From: Datnioides undecimradiatus
Lineage: Eukaryota > Chordata > Actinopteri > Lobotiformes > Datnioididae
Assembly: GCA_008933995.1 (NCBI GenBank)
Contig: WARS01000013.1
Location: 558,001 to 622,000, forward strand
DNA: 64,000 nucleotides
Direction of reading: 5' to 3'
Made by a program: the position numbers and the translations under genes. The notes under the pieces were generated by a model. The model worked only from the letters and a program-made list of their open reading frames with translations, did no database searches and was not told the DNA's origin. This document shows, one piece after another, positions 35,250 through 49,741 of the stretch; positions within the stretch are counted from its first letter, which is position 1, and every line of letters begins with the position of its first letter.

Positions 35250-38200
35250 TGCACAACTTTAAGTATGCATGCATTTTGAAGTATTAATACTTATATTGCT
35301 CACATTACGTGTATTACTTCACTGCATGTATTCAACAGCTACTAGTTTCTTTGCAGCTGATGGATATGACTTACTAAACATATGGAAGACATAGTAAAAT
35401 AGATGAACCTAAAGACTATATGTTATATTTAAAATCAGTTTTAGCTCCACCTCAGCTGCTGATATGTATGTGCATCAGTAATAATGATCATATGACAGTT
35501 AAATGATAAGTAGCACTCTTATGGTGAGGAGTTTGTTGCTTGTTGCGCATCCAGCCAACACAACAGTCCTGTTCCTGTTCTCATTACGAGTCTCCGTCTT
35601 GTAGTCTCTCTTTTTCATTCCGTCAAGGCTTCCACCAGCTGCTGTGGGAAAGCATCTGACTCTTTCTCTGCTGAGGGCACCACTGCATTCGCCAGCTTGT
35701 AGGCAGCGTGCAGTTGGTTTAACAGAGTTTAGAACAACTCCCTGCTGCTGCTGCTGCTTCTTCTGCTGCCGCTGAAAAACACGGTCAGTGAGTTCAGAGC
35801 TTGTAGGCAAGTAAACCAAAACAAATGGCTGAAAGACACTAACATGCTCAGTTTGAGTGGGCCATAAGTATCTGCTGTGATGTTATGAATATAAAGCAAC
35901 AATTAAATCAATGCAAAACTTATTTATCTATTATTGTATGGCTGCTTTCAGTGAGGTAAAGAATCATGTAACAGAATTATGTAACAGCTAGATGCAGATT
36001 GCAGATGTTACATCATGAGCAGATCGTTGCGCAGACTGTAGTAACGATCACAGAACACACAACAGATAAGGTGGACCATGACTTTATCTATTCTGCAGGA
36101 CAAGATTTCACCGCGTCAAACGTACCTCACCATCCCAGCGCGCACCCGGCCGCCGCTGTGCCATGGACCTGCAGCTGTTTCTCTCAGAATCGACTTCCAG
36201 CTCCTTCAGATATGGGATCTGCCACTCAATCAGCGAAGCTTACAACACCCAGGAGATAAGATACATGGCATGTGACTCTCGTGTAAGAGCTCCATGCGAC
36301 ACGCTGCAGTTCAATGAGTCACCCAGTGTGAGTCAATGTCACTGACTGATGTATTCATTTGCAGTTATTGGAAGTAAGGGCTCAAGTCCTGTGCTTGTGA
36401 CTCTGAACTCTTCAGAGCTGCTCAGGCTCTAAAAGCAGTGGACTTTTCCACTCGGCCTGAGCCTCTGTGAGCGCTGAGCTCAGAGCAGAGCGGCTGGCAG
36501 AGGCCCAGACATCAGCACTGGTACTATAAAGGCTTAAAGACAGACAGAGCTCCAGAGGCATTGGCAAGCCTTCCCCCATGAATTTTGCATAATAAAGTCC
36601 ATAACACTCAATATCCTCACCTCAGTTGTCCACCATTTATGATACCGGTGAGGGGGCCTGATGGATTTATAGGTATTAAAATGTCCCCCCCGAAAATTGG
36701 ATTTCTATTAAACGCTATGGTAAGGAATTTTAACAAGGAAAGCTAATTTGCTGGCAGGCTCTTTGCTTCTTTTCCACTCCAAAATGTGGGAGAGCGCGAG
36801 CGTGAACCTGAAAGTATGTTTGCGTCTCGGATTCGGCATTTTGCGAGATTAATTTTAATGCAAATCAGCCCCGTGTTTACCAGTCGGGATCAGATCACAC
36901 AGGAGTAAACAGAGGCATCTGAATGAGAGCAGCACCATGTAGCACGCTGAGCTGTGCACCGTGGCTGCACAACCCTCTGCTGCTGCCCTGACTTACCAAA
37001 CGATGCCTTTGCACCCCCATGTGGTGCAGTCGTGCTGTTACACAAGACACGAGCCCATGTGGCTCTCACAATAGCTGCTCTCTTTGATGATTTAATATTC
37101 TCATGTATTATTAAAGCATTGTTTAGCGGGGCCCTACATATTAACTTTACTTGACTCTGTGCAGCTTCTGATTCATGAAAGAGCAACATCATTCACTTTA
37201 AAGATTCATACATCACGCCGCGGTTTGCCAAAACCGGCCCATTGACGTAGAGGTGTGACTCAAAGACAGAAACCAAAGAGCTCAAAGACACGGGCCTGTG
37301 ATTGAGCTGTCACCGAGATGTAAAATATAGCAGCGCTCCATTAACAATAGCTGGGAGACAGTTTTTATGGACTCACGGCATATTTGAGCTTTTATACCGA
37401 AATGAATTTTACTCCGCAATTGTTCGCACCAGTGAACAGGAAAATGTATCCTTATAGGCAGTCTTAAAAACCTTTTACTGTAGATGCGCGCTCTCACCGA
37501 TACTTTTATAATCTTCTTTCCACTTTCTTCTTTACGGTGCAGCTCAGTCTTATCCCCCTGGCTTCCATCTTTACGTACAGGTTCCTTCATAATAATGAAT
37601 ATTTATTAAAAAAAGGCCCATATGAGGGTATCATTTAGCAGCTTTTTATGCTGAGATGTTACTAAATTTTATGTTTGAATTAATGATCCTCTGTTGTTGT
37701 CAATGCAGTGGATAATAACTGATCTTAATGTGCAAAAAGAAACAAAGTTAAGCAGTAATGTGATTTTTTTTTGCTGCAGTCCTCGGCTTCACAGTCTGAT
37801 ACGAGTGTGCACGTGGAAACCTGTTGGATGGATGGCGAAAGCACTATTCAAACAGCATATCACTGAAAAGCAAAAACAAATATTTAAACCATTATAAAAA
37901 TGATAATTACACCAAATGCACGACTGAGCATGTCGCCATCGCAGAGACAAACTAAAAAGTCATTCGCAACCAAAGAATGAAAAATCACTTTGAGGGTAAC
38001 CTTTCCAAACCTGCTCAGCCCAAGGTTGTCCTGACACGAGGAAGGATGAATCACAGATCTAAAGTGAGTTGATGGAAAGGGATAATACTTTAATCTCAGC
38101 TGGATCTCAGCAGAGTTAAAGGGCACATTGAAGAAAGAATAGGATTACGGTCCTCTCTGACAGCTGACTCCATGACTTTGTTGATGTTCTGATGGTAGAA

Positions 38201-38844
38201 ACAGACAAGCGAGTGCCCCCCCCCCAACTCAGGCCGCAGCAGATATGCAAGTGTTTATTGGCATGATTTCATAATTTATTGTAGGATAAATCACTGTTTA
38301 TTGCATTTTCCATGCAACTTTTTTTCCAAAAAAAACCCCAACAGGAAATAAACAAAACGTTGAAAAGGTTTTGGGAAGGATTAGCTCCAAAGCGGGGAGA
38401 AGAGACACAACAAGGAACATATGGTGGAAAGTTAATTATAATTTTCATGCAAGTTTGTTTTGTCACTGATAAATCCCACTATTAAGCCCCTCTGAATTCA
38501 AAACAACTACGATATGAATGAGGAATGATCTGATTACTTCTAAAACACCACATTTCATCAGTGCATTTAGACTCATCATTTCTTCATTTAGCATTTGCTG
38601 CATTTGAATGAGTAACTTTAGGCTCCTGAGTGTGACCGACCACAGTTTCCAGTGATTACTAATGTGTAATAATGTCTCATCCTTCACGGGCAGCAAGTGA
38701 TCGCTGACCTCAGCTGGTGACCTGCAGGACCTACAGTATCTTCTTACACCACCCTCCCCACCCCACAGCGTCTGGAGCAGCACACAATTAATACATACAC
38801 CACATAGTTTATGTTGCAGGCCAGATGCAATGACACTAGTCTAT

Positions 38845-38859
38845 CACTAGATGGCGATC
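38845..38859. promoter_or_regulatory. CTCF-like core motif
   Basis: TCACTAGATGGCGAT matches the CTCF core pattern CCACnAGRTGGCG at nearly all informative positions. It lies midway between dhrs3 and lrrc38, where a domain boundary would be plausible. It is a motif match only. Confidence 0.3.
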
Positions 38860-39289
38860 CTGGACTGATTCACCACATTAATAATGGTGGAATAATATGA
38901 ACTAAACGCCCCTTTTGACTGTCATGGAAATAACTAAACATCAGCTGATCTCAAAGTGTCAGTGACGGCTCACATAGTTCGCAGATGCAAGTGTGGCAAA
39001 CGCCTGATGACCAAATGGCTGTGTTACTGACACCTTGATATGAGCTTCATTTAAAAATGATGTAACATTATGAAACAGTGAATTTCAGGGAAACAAAGTG
39101 ATAAAAGGTAATGTCCTCACTTATGTAATCTATAAAAATATCTGTATCTATATCTATAACTTACTGACTGTCACACAGCCTATCAGAACATTAGTTAAGC
39201 CACTACTAATACTTGTATAGTTAAGAACCAGTTATCTGTGGCCCAGTTGTAATATATTATTTAGCATGACTTTTTAGGCATTATGAATC

Positions 39290-39420
39290 AATCAGACTTT
39301 ATTTATGCAGCACTATTCATACAAACAACATGCAACACCAGGGGCAGGATTAGAAAAAATATATAAAATATTTTAAAAACATGCAAATAAGACACAAAAT
39401 CAAATAATAACATACTAAAA
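39290..39420. repeat. Diverged teleost repeat ('tttatttatatagcac' type)
   Basis: The sequence gactttatttatgcagcact followed by attcatacaaacaacatgca resembles the start of a common fish repeat beginning 'tttatttgtatagcacttttcatac'. AT-rich decay follows and the right end is not clear. Confidence 0.4.
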
Positions 39421-42400
39421 GAGAAGAGATGAACAGAAGTGAGTAACAGCAGAAATATAAGATATGAGAATAGAAAAAAAACTATTCAGGTAATAAGAAA
39501 ATAAGAACCAAAGTGAAAGTAAATTTAATTATATATCACAACATAAAACAAACTAGATTTAAAGGTCTTACAATCAATAACATCAGTTTATGTAATGAAA
39601 TAAAGCTACTGAAATAACCATGAACCACTTATACACCCAGCCGCTGTGCGATTCATTATGTATTGTGTACCGTAGTCTGATATTTGCAGACCACGATATG
39701 TAAGGCCAGTCCGACCACATATTACCATGAATGTGTAACAATGCTGCAGCCTGGTGATGATCAACTCAGTCGTTTCACCGTCTGGAACATGCTCTGGCAG
39801 CGCGTCAGTGATCAGGAGCTGCTGATAGGTCGAACGCACCCAGCTTGGTTTCGCACAGATGAGTGAGCTTAACCTTTCATGATTGTTATCTGTTGTTGGA
39901 TGTGTGATAAACAGGCAGACCCTGCAACCTTTCAGCCAGACGATTTCCCGATTAGAAGCTGCATGACTCCACTGTCCGCGCGGAGGGTTTGCTTTTGTCG
40001 ACCCATCACTTGTTTTGGATGAGTCACCTTTAAACACAGTTTTCGCCACAGTCATTTGATCTGCGCGCCATTATTAATGTGCATGGTGTTAAAGCGGAAT
40101 GCGCAGACGTGTTGAAAAGGACAAAGTGACCGTGGCCTCCATTAGTTTTCATCCTTTATACGATTGTACCCGTGTTGATTCATATAAAAACAAGCCGCAG
40201 TCATGAAAACTTGCCTTGCTCTGGTGGTTGTGAATGTAGTTTTACGGTTTGTCAGATCGTAATTATGATGTGTTTTGACAACCACTTCAGTTGAGTCAGT
40301 GGCCGGCCTCAGCGTTGCACCCAGCGCAGCACACAGGCTTTAGATTTAACCGGTTCTGACAAAGAGTCCTCCCTCTTGATCCAGCTCCACGGAAGCCATT
40401 GCGCCCAAAAAATTCCTCGCCTGGGCTCTCAGGCGCGACGTTTGCTGTGGCACCGCTTCACTGGATTTGTTTTTTTTGCTCGTCAAGGTCAAGCATACGC
40501 ACCTCATCAGCTAAGTGAATGTGAGAAACTCAACGGTTACGTAGCATCGCGGCAACCCGGCAGGATTCTCTGTCGCAGCATGCATATCGGTTTCTGTGCA
40601 AGATGAAATCATTAGAATCGCCTCTCAGGTGACTATTGTTTGCTGAACATTGCTTCATTATTAAAGTCCACTTTTATCGTTCCAAGAGCATTCACGTGAC
40701 CATCACAGTCATTGTATTCTCATGAAATAAATATAGTCCGAGTGCTCACTAGACAAAAAGGCAGATTTATTCTGTAATTAGCCAAGATGAGTTGGGATTA
40801 AAGGCAAGAGAGGCCGAGGGCCGGGGTTAGGCTGCACGCTTATGCATGCACGCCACACCACACATGAATAAATGATAGAATAAGCATGTACTACATCGTC
40901 ATGAGAATGGTGGATAATGAAATGTTGCAGGAGCGAGTCTAGAAAGACGATTGCAGAGACCTGAGGGCAACACGACAGCGCTCAGACAGGTGGAAACAAC
41001 TGGTTCATGTGAAGACGCGCTTCCTGTGCCGCGCTCTCCATTCGAACCGGACAGGATTTAAAATGACAACGTACCGATTTACAGTCATGAAAGAATGATC
41101 ATCTACCACAGCATTCAAAGTCAGACGGGGAGGCACTGGAAATATTTTATGACTACAACAGCATAAACTGTGCCCAACGTCAATTCAGCTCTCATTACCA
41201 GTCATAAACAGGACGCTTTGTGCATCGTGACAACCTGTCTGCTCCTGGAGGACATCATGTCCTCTCTGCTTTGGGATAACTGGCAGTGATCGCTGAGTCT
41301 CATATTAACTGGTCACAATTAGCAGAACAGTTGCCCCGAGCTGAAATCATTCCCCAGATAAAAGTGTTGAAGGGAAGAGGCCGTGAACCTGGAAGTTTCT
41401 ATTTGACACGGCATCTTTCTCTTATTTTGGGCAGATGAGTCAGCATGAGTCATAAAGGTTTTGCTATCTCCGGCTTTGTTTGCAGCCTCAGTCCCAGGAC
41501 TCCTGGGTTTTTTTATTTATTTATTTATTTTTTACAAGTCTGCATCTGAAGGCTTTGAGCTCAATGGTGGCTGTGGTGCAAGATCACACAAAAGCGCCTA
41601 AATTCTCTTCGGCCTTCGCTTGCATTTCAGCCGCAGTTCGTCTGTTTCCGCGTGTCAATGATCAGATGTTTTGTCATTCCTGTCGGCCCTCTCCTGTGGG
41701 CTCCCCCGCAGTCCTCCTGGCTTCCTCCCTGCTTGGATAATCCAAACAGATGTGGACTTCCCTCAATACCCCCATCGGTCCTGTGCCCCCTCTCACACAG
41801 ACTAATCTCAGCCATGCCTGCGATAGCGGAGAGTACCATCTGCTGTGCTCCAGCCCTCTTTGAGATGGGCAGACCTCCACATCTGGACCCCTGCCTGCCC
41901 CTCCTCCTACTCCTCCTTTTCATCCCCTCTGCATACTCTCCATCACTGACACGACGCCGAACAGCACGGATTTAACAGCCCATCCAGCTTTATAGTCTTA
42001 ATTTATCCGCGTTGCAATCAGGGATGCGGCGGTGGGGTAAACTAATCTGAAGTCGAGTGTTTTGAGTAAATTCTAAAAATTGAGCCGATGAAAGTTACAT
42101 AAAACATGTTCTCAGAATCGCACATGACTTTATTTTTCGTTAATCGTTGGAGTGCGTCACCGCGGTTTTCCTCTGTGGTTAATTACGATGGGATAATTCA
42201 GTAATGCATTTCAAAAAGACCTGATTCATAATTCATATTCAAACGATGCCGTTAAAAAGTCGTCCATTAGTCTGTCTTTACAGGATCATTCTGACTTTTC
42301 AAAGGGCTGTATTTGAAACCGCTCTTCTTATTCCAGCTTGACAGTTCCTTCCACACCTTGGGAACACTAACATCACAGCGTCCATGACTTGGCAAAGTTT

Positions 42401-45224
42401 GTCCTGTCAACCACACCTGCGTTATATCTCGTTATATTAATGTTGTCGAAAATAGATGAACAAGCACAAGAGCTCCTGTTACATCGCATTGTGTCTGATG
42501 CTAAAACAGGAGCAGAGTAGCAACGGAGACTCTGATTGGCTGAGTATCATTTCTGAGCAGGAAGACAGGAAGTGCCGCTTTGGTCAGCTGATTTAATAAC
42601 AGCAGGGCCCCTCGTGATAGTGATTAACTATAGGTGTTATTATCCACACATGTACTCCACCGTGCTGGATGAGCGTACAGCGAGTCAGCCCAGCTGGGAC
42701 ACGGACTCCGCTCGGGCGCTTCATTTGTCAGATGTATAAGCTGCCGATTGATCGCAGACGGATTTGACGCTGTCAGGAATATACTGCCAGATGCTGTTGA
42801 GCCACTTATTGATTAAGCCATTCATCTGCGCCGTCATGTCCACACACACCACACAAACATCTGAACATTCTAATGGAAGTCCTTGAGTTTATCGCCGCCG
42901 TCCTCCACTACGTGTGTTAATTGTTCCAGACACGAGGACGTAGTGAAGGAGAACAAACACGGCTGACCTTTTCCAGGTGCCTGCGTCTAACTGTGTGTGC
43001 TTCCTCTCCACGCTCGTGCTGCGTTGTGCACGAGCTCTCGGGCCTGAGGGAAACTTTGAAGGATGAGGGTTGGGCTTTATCTTCGTCTCCATCAGCAGCA
43101 ATTCATCCCGCGGTAAGTGATTTATCAGGCCCGTCGTCGGCGTATGGAAAACGCTATAGACTGTATGTTTGAACACTGTCACAGCTGAGCCCCTGCCTTG
43201 ACATTCACGATGTTGCGAAGGGGAAGTAAACAGCGAGGATGTTCCACTGAGTGAAGCGCAGAGTAGAACAAATGCGGCCTCTCTCCTGCTTTTGTTCCAT
43301 TTCCCTTCCACTGCTTTGTTGCTGCTTAAACCCAATCCATCTCCAAACTCTAAGTAGGCCATATGGACGGCTGTATTTATTAATAGAATATCACTAAATT
43401 AAGGTGTTCTCTCTTTGATTTATATATAGCTTCTTACTTTCTTCTCTCCAGCTGTCACACCTTCATGTATTCGACCAATGTTTCATCAGCTGTTGGCGCG
43501 GGAGCTGAAAGAGCAGCAGAGAAGTTAGAGCTGGTCTGGATGTTTGTGAGGTGAGATATTATTACTGTTTACATTTGACGACACAGTTTAAAGCCACGCA
43601 GGGTTCACACTGAAACCAAACACAACAGGCCGCAGCATCTCTCACTGCTGAGAGCTGCAGGAGTGCACCGCTTTTATGTTCAGTACCCAGCACTCCTCTG
43701 CAAGGGGACACACTGAGGCAAAGTGGGTAATTCTAAACTTGTTATAGTTCCAGCCCTCTGCTGCGCCATCATTTTACTTATTATTATGTGTATTAATATA
43801 TTGTGGAGGTGGTTTTCATACAGGGTTATTATTGTAACAAACAGCGGGCAAAGATGCATCCAGCTGTGGCAGAGCAACTATTGAATTTCACTGCTTCCTC
43901 CACTGTTTCCTGGCGCCACCGTTCAACCGCAGGTCCGTGCTGTACCTGCCATCCCCGCCGTCGCAGCGGCGCTTCATACAAACGTAGTATTTCACTCCGA
44001 ATCTGATGAATGCGCTGCGTATTGACCTCATTAGACCTCGAGTGAGTCAGTCTGAGCGATGCTCAGATCCATCTCCTCCTGCCACTCGGCGCTACCAGCT
44101 TGCGCTTCCCTCATTCATCTTTAATGTGTTTGCCGTGCCGGATTAATTTCTCCAGTTCAACACACATCAATCACAGGGTGATCTGACTCCCCGCTGGCTG
44201 ATTACAGTAAACACTTTCTTTTGCCTCTTTTCAGCACTTATGAGTCGAGCCATGCTAAAACTTTTGCGGAGCTTTAAATATCAGCCGTCACTGGATGAAG
44301 TTGTCAAGATTTGCAAATATCAGCCACATAATTGTGTAACAAAAGACAACAAGGCAGAGAGAAGCTGCTATGTTTAGTGCATCAGATGTGTGTGCAGGCT
44401 ACAGGCTGCAGTACAGTGCTCTACCACATCTATAAATGTCTGACACTGTTGAACTGACATGAATTTCTATATTGATCCAGAGCTCCGTCATCTATCTGTG
44501 CCATGTGGACGGTAACTGGATGCAAATGCCTCTCATCCCCCTGTAGTAAAACATAAATCAGTGTAGGATATGAAATCAGATGAGGATGCAGATCGTGTAA
44601 CTGAAGCATGACCTGAACTGTGGGGCACGGGGTGGGGGCTGATGAACATGGGAGGCTGTGTTACTCTCATCGTTCCTTTCATAATGCTCATTTCAGCATC
44701 CATCTTCTCATATATATATAAATATATGTTTCCTTCCTGAATATAAGGAACACAGCGTCAGGGTGAACGACTCTGCCAGCCTGCCAGCCTGTGTTTTGGT
44801 GCAGTGGGTGAGCAGTTTGCCAGAGGCATGCATTGATGCTCATGGCTGCCCACGGCTGCGGTGTCCCCGATTCACCTCTCACCCTCTCCGCTTCGAATGA
44901 TATTTCGATGCCGCGGCCAAAGCTTGTGACCAGGCGGCGGCACATGCACGGGTTCATTTGTGCGCGGAGTCGACTGCCTTCGTCTCAGGCGTTTGTATAA
45001 AGCATATCCGCAGTCTTTTGCTCAAATTCTGGCATATTTATTGATTTATTTTTCAGCTGAAGTCAGGTGATAAGGAAGCACATCTAAACGGTTAAACATA
45101 GCATCCATGTGCAGACACAACAGGTGCAGTTTCCTTTTTCATATTACTACTGGGGCACGGCAAAGTCAGAAATAATCAGATTCTACACACCCCAGCAGCG
45201 GCTTTAATGGAGCTGAATGTTAAA

Positions 45225-45400
45225 GAGGCACTTCACCAATTTAAAACACGAATTTTAGATTACTCATCAAGAGAAGTACTACTCAGCCTGTGAAAACAGT
45301 TGTATAATGTCTCTAGAGGGTGATTTCTAAAGTTTGCAAAAAACCTGAAAGTACAGTGTCTGTTCAAACACTGATTGGTCGATTGCTCGTCTCCTGTACG
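45225..45400. repeat. Possible teleost interspersed repeat
   Basis: The text around ttaaagaggcacttcaccaa and gtactactcagcctgtgaaa reads like a dispersed fish repeat I have seen, starting with a 'taaagaggcacttcacc' end. I cannot confirm the family or its limits. Confidence 0.3.
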
Positions 45401-45580
45401 TCTGCTTGCAGCAGACTGAGAGCATCCAAGTGCCGTTACGCTCGACGCCGCACCTCCTTGAGTCCTGAGCAACACACAGTCGTGTCCCAGGGCAACGTCT
45501 AAGCCTCCAGTCTGCGCCTCAGTGCAGCCACAGCCCCGTGCAATGTGTATGGGTACAAACAGTGAAAAACACCTCGGAGG

Positions 45581-45581
<1 letters not shown>

Positions 45582-45614
<33 letters not shown>
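45582..45614. repeat. (CA)n microsatellite
   Basis: About sixteen uninterrupted CA units. Confidence 0.9.
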
Positions 45615-45615
<1 letters not shown>

Positions 45616-46025
45616 ACAGTCCCAGTACCTTGCAGTGAGATCCTCAGGGGCAAGACACTCTTTCTCAGGAGAAACAACACACAGCCAGAAACACCAGTAA
45701 ATACATTCTGGTTCATCTGTAACAATGATCATTGGCTTTGACATGAACACAACAGATATAAAGCAGAGCATGGATTTATGACATGGAGGTATTGATTTCC
45801 AAATCGGCCTGTTGCTGGCACTGCAGTGGCAGAGTGTTTCCAGGAGAGTGAAGAAGAAAACAGCTGTAGCATTATAGCCTTTATCTCCAGCATCCGCAGG
45901 CTAAAGTAAACCGGAGGTGCCGCAGACACTGGTGAAGTTCCAGCCTGCTGGAGAGTGCATCAAATTCGACACTGCATGTTGAAGTAAGATCAGATGGACG
46001 GTTCTCGAGATGTGCAATGGAAAGT

Positions 46026-46073
46026 CAGACAGACAGAGAGACAGACAGAGAGACAGACAGACAGACAGAGAGA
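46026..46073. repeat. (GACA)n/(GA)n compound microsatellite
   Basis: Alternating gacagaca and gagagaca units over about 48 bases. Confidence 0.85.
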
Positions 46074-46327
46074 CCCAGCTTTATTAGTTAACAACAAAGA
46101 CGTCATCAGAGGATTAAAGTCAGTGTATCTGCTGCGTCGATTTTGACCATTCTCTTTTTAATCTGCCTCTTGTGAGTTCCAAATTAGTGCAACAGTAAAT
46201 CTCTGGAGTGCGTCTTTACCATCAACCAACCGGCTATTCTTTGCATTAAGAGCAAAGAATGTCCAGCATTAAAGAAACAGAAAAATGGGATGGAAAGGTT
46301 TTAGAACGTAAGCATCAGTAAGAAAGG

Positions 46328-46345
46328 ATAGAGAGAGAGAGAGAG
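46328..46345. repeat. (GA)n microsatellite
   Basis: About nine GA units. Confidence 0.7.
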
Positions 46346-47866
46346 GACACACCAACCATCTTCATTTATTAATGTCACAGCAACCGTTCCACAAAATCCC
46401 CACTTCTCTGAATCAATGGCCGTTCTGTTGGTCACTTACACAGAAACAGAGAAGCGTCAGGTGCGGCTCCCTTTTGAACTTTTGCAACCTGACCCCTCCG
46501 CTGCCCACTCCTCCCCAAACCCTAATCCCACTGTAAACCAGCAGGCCATTACTCATTCAAAGCTTCCTCTCTGAGGGTTGGCTTACTTTCCTCTCTGTCC
46601 TGCTCGCTTCCTGTCTTTGTAGGTCAGGAGCAGACGGTAACAGGAGACACTTGGTAAATAGATGAATAAATAAAGGTTTCTTTTCCAAGACACAATTCAC
46701 CGGTTTAGTCAGCAAATCCCATGCTGCCTGACGATCACTGTCGGTGTCTAACTCCAAAAGAATATAGTAAAAGTGCGTTTAAAAAGCACTCTGCTTTAAT
46801 TTTAATAAAAACAAGGTGACTTGAATCTTGTGCAGATGGTCACTGAGCAGAGTTTGTAGTTGGTTCATATATAAAGATGTGAAATATGAGGCTGCAGCTC
46901 TAACAATCGTTCCATCCCTGTTTAATGGCCTTACATAGGCTGCACTGTACTCCAGCGATGATGTGGGTGTTACGATGGATATCCTAAACTGACCTATCAC
47001 AATGCCTCTCACAGACAAATCAGAGAGGAGAGGATGGATGCTGAAGCCACAGATTGGTTCACAGGGAGCTCCAGCGCTGCGGCCACTTTTCTCTGCTTCT
47101 TTCTAAATGCCAGGTCCAGTTAGCTGATGCATGGAGAGAGAGGCGAGGCAGCCACACTGAGGGCCACGCTTCCCAGCATCCCTCCCTCTCCCTGTTCCCG
47201 CCTCGGCGTCCAAGAGCTCGGGCCTCCGGCTGTGTAGCCATGACAACCAAATGAGGTAAATGGTTGCAGGAGAATCCTCATCACGACCACCACCCTCACA
47301 GGCCTCTTTTCAGTGGTGCATTAACAGAGTATGTGCAAGACTTGGTTGCATGCTATATCCCATCCAACGTTCCTGTTCGGAATCATAAATATGGCCACAA
47401 GTGAATCTTTGCTCTTCATTCTCTGGCGTGTGCCGTGACTCTGCTCTCTTTCTAGCCAACGCAGCACACCCCGAGGGCGAGGTCTGGTTTCATCCTGCGC
47501 TTCTTGGACATCAGGCTTCTCCTTCAGAAAAGCGTGCTGTCGTGTTAGAGTGCCTCGACGTGACAGGATCGTGCTGAATAAAATGTGGAGGAATGAATGC
47601 GTAGCATAATGAGTGAGAAAACAAACTGCCAGCGAGAGAGACAACTCCTCTTCGCAGCTCCTCACGTGAGCTGAAGAAGTTACACGCTACAGAAAAAGAC
47701 AGTGGAGGCTGCCAGGAGAAGAGTACTGCATGCACTAGGTCAGGACTGCATGTTGTTTGAGTTTTGCCTGATTTATTGCAGATTGTCAGGATAAGCTCGG
47801 CTCTGAATGAGAGAGAATAGGCCCGTGCAGGCTGGATATTTGTTACGTAAGCCGATGGTATTTTGA

Positions 47867-47884
47867 TTTTTTTTTTTTTTTTTT
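47867..47884. repeat. Poly(T) run
   Basis: Eighteen consecutive T. Confidence 0.8.
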
Positions 47885-48565
47885 GGTCTCTAATTTCTCT
47901 AACACCCTTTCCAAAAATAGTGCAACCATTTGCATACCTGCAGCGTGATGACAGTGCTGTGTGAAATAACACACTGAGCCGTGTTTACAGATGAGCCTCC
48001 CTCATTTGCTGCTGTGTGACAAGACCAAATCTCTCAGGTCCCGGGAATGCAGGGGAGAGATGAACCGATCTTTTTGTCGCTCTGCTATGTCACGTTGTGT
48101 TCTCTGCATTCATGGCTTTACTTGACTCTGTGCAAACATTTCAATCAGGAGAGACCTATGAATGAAGGTGAATGTTTACTATAATAGATAGGATAATGGC
48201 AGATAGGAGGAGTCTTCTGCACTTTTGTAATTTTGGACTCGAGCCCGAACAGCAGCAAAATGATGCTAAATTCTATAGGTAAAGGTGTGTCTCTGTGCTA
48301 TTGGCTAGATGAGACCTGCTGATCCCTAGCCAATGACAGCAGGAAGTAACTAGTGAGCATGCTGGATGAATGAGAGTAGTACTGCAGGCCTAACTGTGGC
48401 TAAAGCTTGAGTTGCCCTGTGCAGGCCTGTATCACAGATGTATGCATGATCTATGTAGATGTGTATTGCATTAATCATAAATGATCACCCTACTTTGTAA
48501 TCTGCATTTGCACATTGATAAACACCCTCTTGACAAATACAGAGCAGAGGACAGAAAAACAATGG

Positions 48566-48588
48566 ATTTTATTTTATTTTATTTTATT
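48566..48588. repeat. (ATTTT)n microsatellite
   Basis: Just over four tandem ATTTT units. Confidence 0.8.
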
Positions 48589-49506
48589 ACCAAACATCAA
48601 TATACAGCTACACATACGGTCTGTTTGACAGTGTCTGTTTGACATTTGGAAATGCATTCGGCTGCAGCGACGTCACACTCTTATCTGTCACTTAATTTAG
48701 ATTTGAGCCATTCTGACATTTATCCAACAAAACATAACATGGGTTTTGGTATTCGAAGCGACTTCAGGACAAACTGTGCGAAAGCAGCCACCAGTGCCTC
48801 TGCTCTCCAGGGTGCGCACTGCCATAAAATTACTTTGGGGACTGACGGAGTAAAAGAAATGCTTCGTTCTGAAAGGTTGAATAGAAAAATAGACATGAAT
48901 CTGAACTTTATACTGTAGGTAACTCAACAGTGCATGCTCTAATGTGCTGATATTTGTTACTTAATAAAATGAGAAAGAGAAAGGAAATCGTCATGCTAAC
49001 ATATGCTTCAAGCTAACAGCTAAACTAACATAATAATTTGTTAATATACAGTAACTACACAGTAGTTGGAAATGATAATGATATGTATAAAAACTCTCCG
49101 TCTGATTCCTTGACCAAGGTCTGCGCCTTCAAACATCAGTTAAGAAAGCAGTTTCTCATCTGCCCGTCCACTTCCACTAGCTAATTGTGTGGTGTAAAGC
49201 ATTCAAATGATTAGTTTTGTTTACCGAACATCTCGCATGCCAACAATTTCATTGGGAGTTGAGTTCATAAATGTCCCCACCATGTCCTCAAACACTCTAA
49301 ACCTACAGTAACAATGGACACCGTCACTCTGGTTATCAGGTGTTGCATGCTGATGTTGACCAAACCAAGCAGACTTCAAATATGAAATTCAGCGGCGTTA
49401 CCCATTGACCGTCCGCTAAGCCCCGCCCTCTCTTTCCATCCTCTGCCTGCACATACGCAGTTTGCAGTTGTAATGGTGGCAGATTCAACAGGCTAACTCA
49501 CAGAAG

Positions 49507-49741
49507 TTGAAGGGGAGCTGTGGTATTTTTTAACCTGGACCCTGTTTTTTTGTTTTATGCATTGGTGTCTGAATGATTATTGGAAATTTTGAAATTGCTC
49601 AAGTTGTTAGCTGCTGTTACAGCTCACTTGATACTGCACCCATTTGAAACATTATGATTATTATGATTACTTATTAGCCATTAAGACACCAAACCATGAA
49701 AAAACAGGGTCCTGCTGTAAAATTCCCAAATTCCCCTTTAA
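49507..49741. mobile_element. Small non-autonomous DNA transposon with terminal inverted repeats
   Basis: The left end reads TTGAAGGGGAG then, after a gap, TTTTTTAACCTGGACCCTG and a T-run. The right end, reversed and complemented, reads TTAAAGGGGAATT then CAGGACCCTG and TTTTTTCATGG. These form imperfect inverted repeats of about 45 bases around a 235-base element with no coding capacity. The 'aacctggaccctgtttt' phrase is familiar from fish repeats. Both ends abut a TTAA-like sequence, so a piggyBac-like TTAA target is possible but unproven. Confidence 0.65.

Noticed and set aside
35499-35819. 106-codon minus-strand frame with a Gln run
   Set aside because: The Gln run comes from a CTG/CTT microsatellite; the remainder matches nothing known.
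39606-40055. 149-codon minus-strand frame
   Set aside because: No domain, no conserved motif, no flanking exon signals that I can see.
42889-43362. 157-codon minus-strand frame
   Set aside because: Longest unassigned frame but with no recognisable motif; compatible with chance in GC-richer sequence.
45582-45771. Frames with long Cys-Val runs around 45.6 kb
   Set aside because: They are translations of the CA microsatellite.
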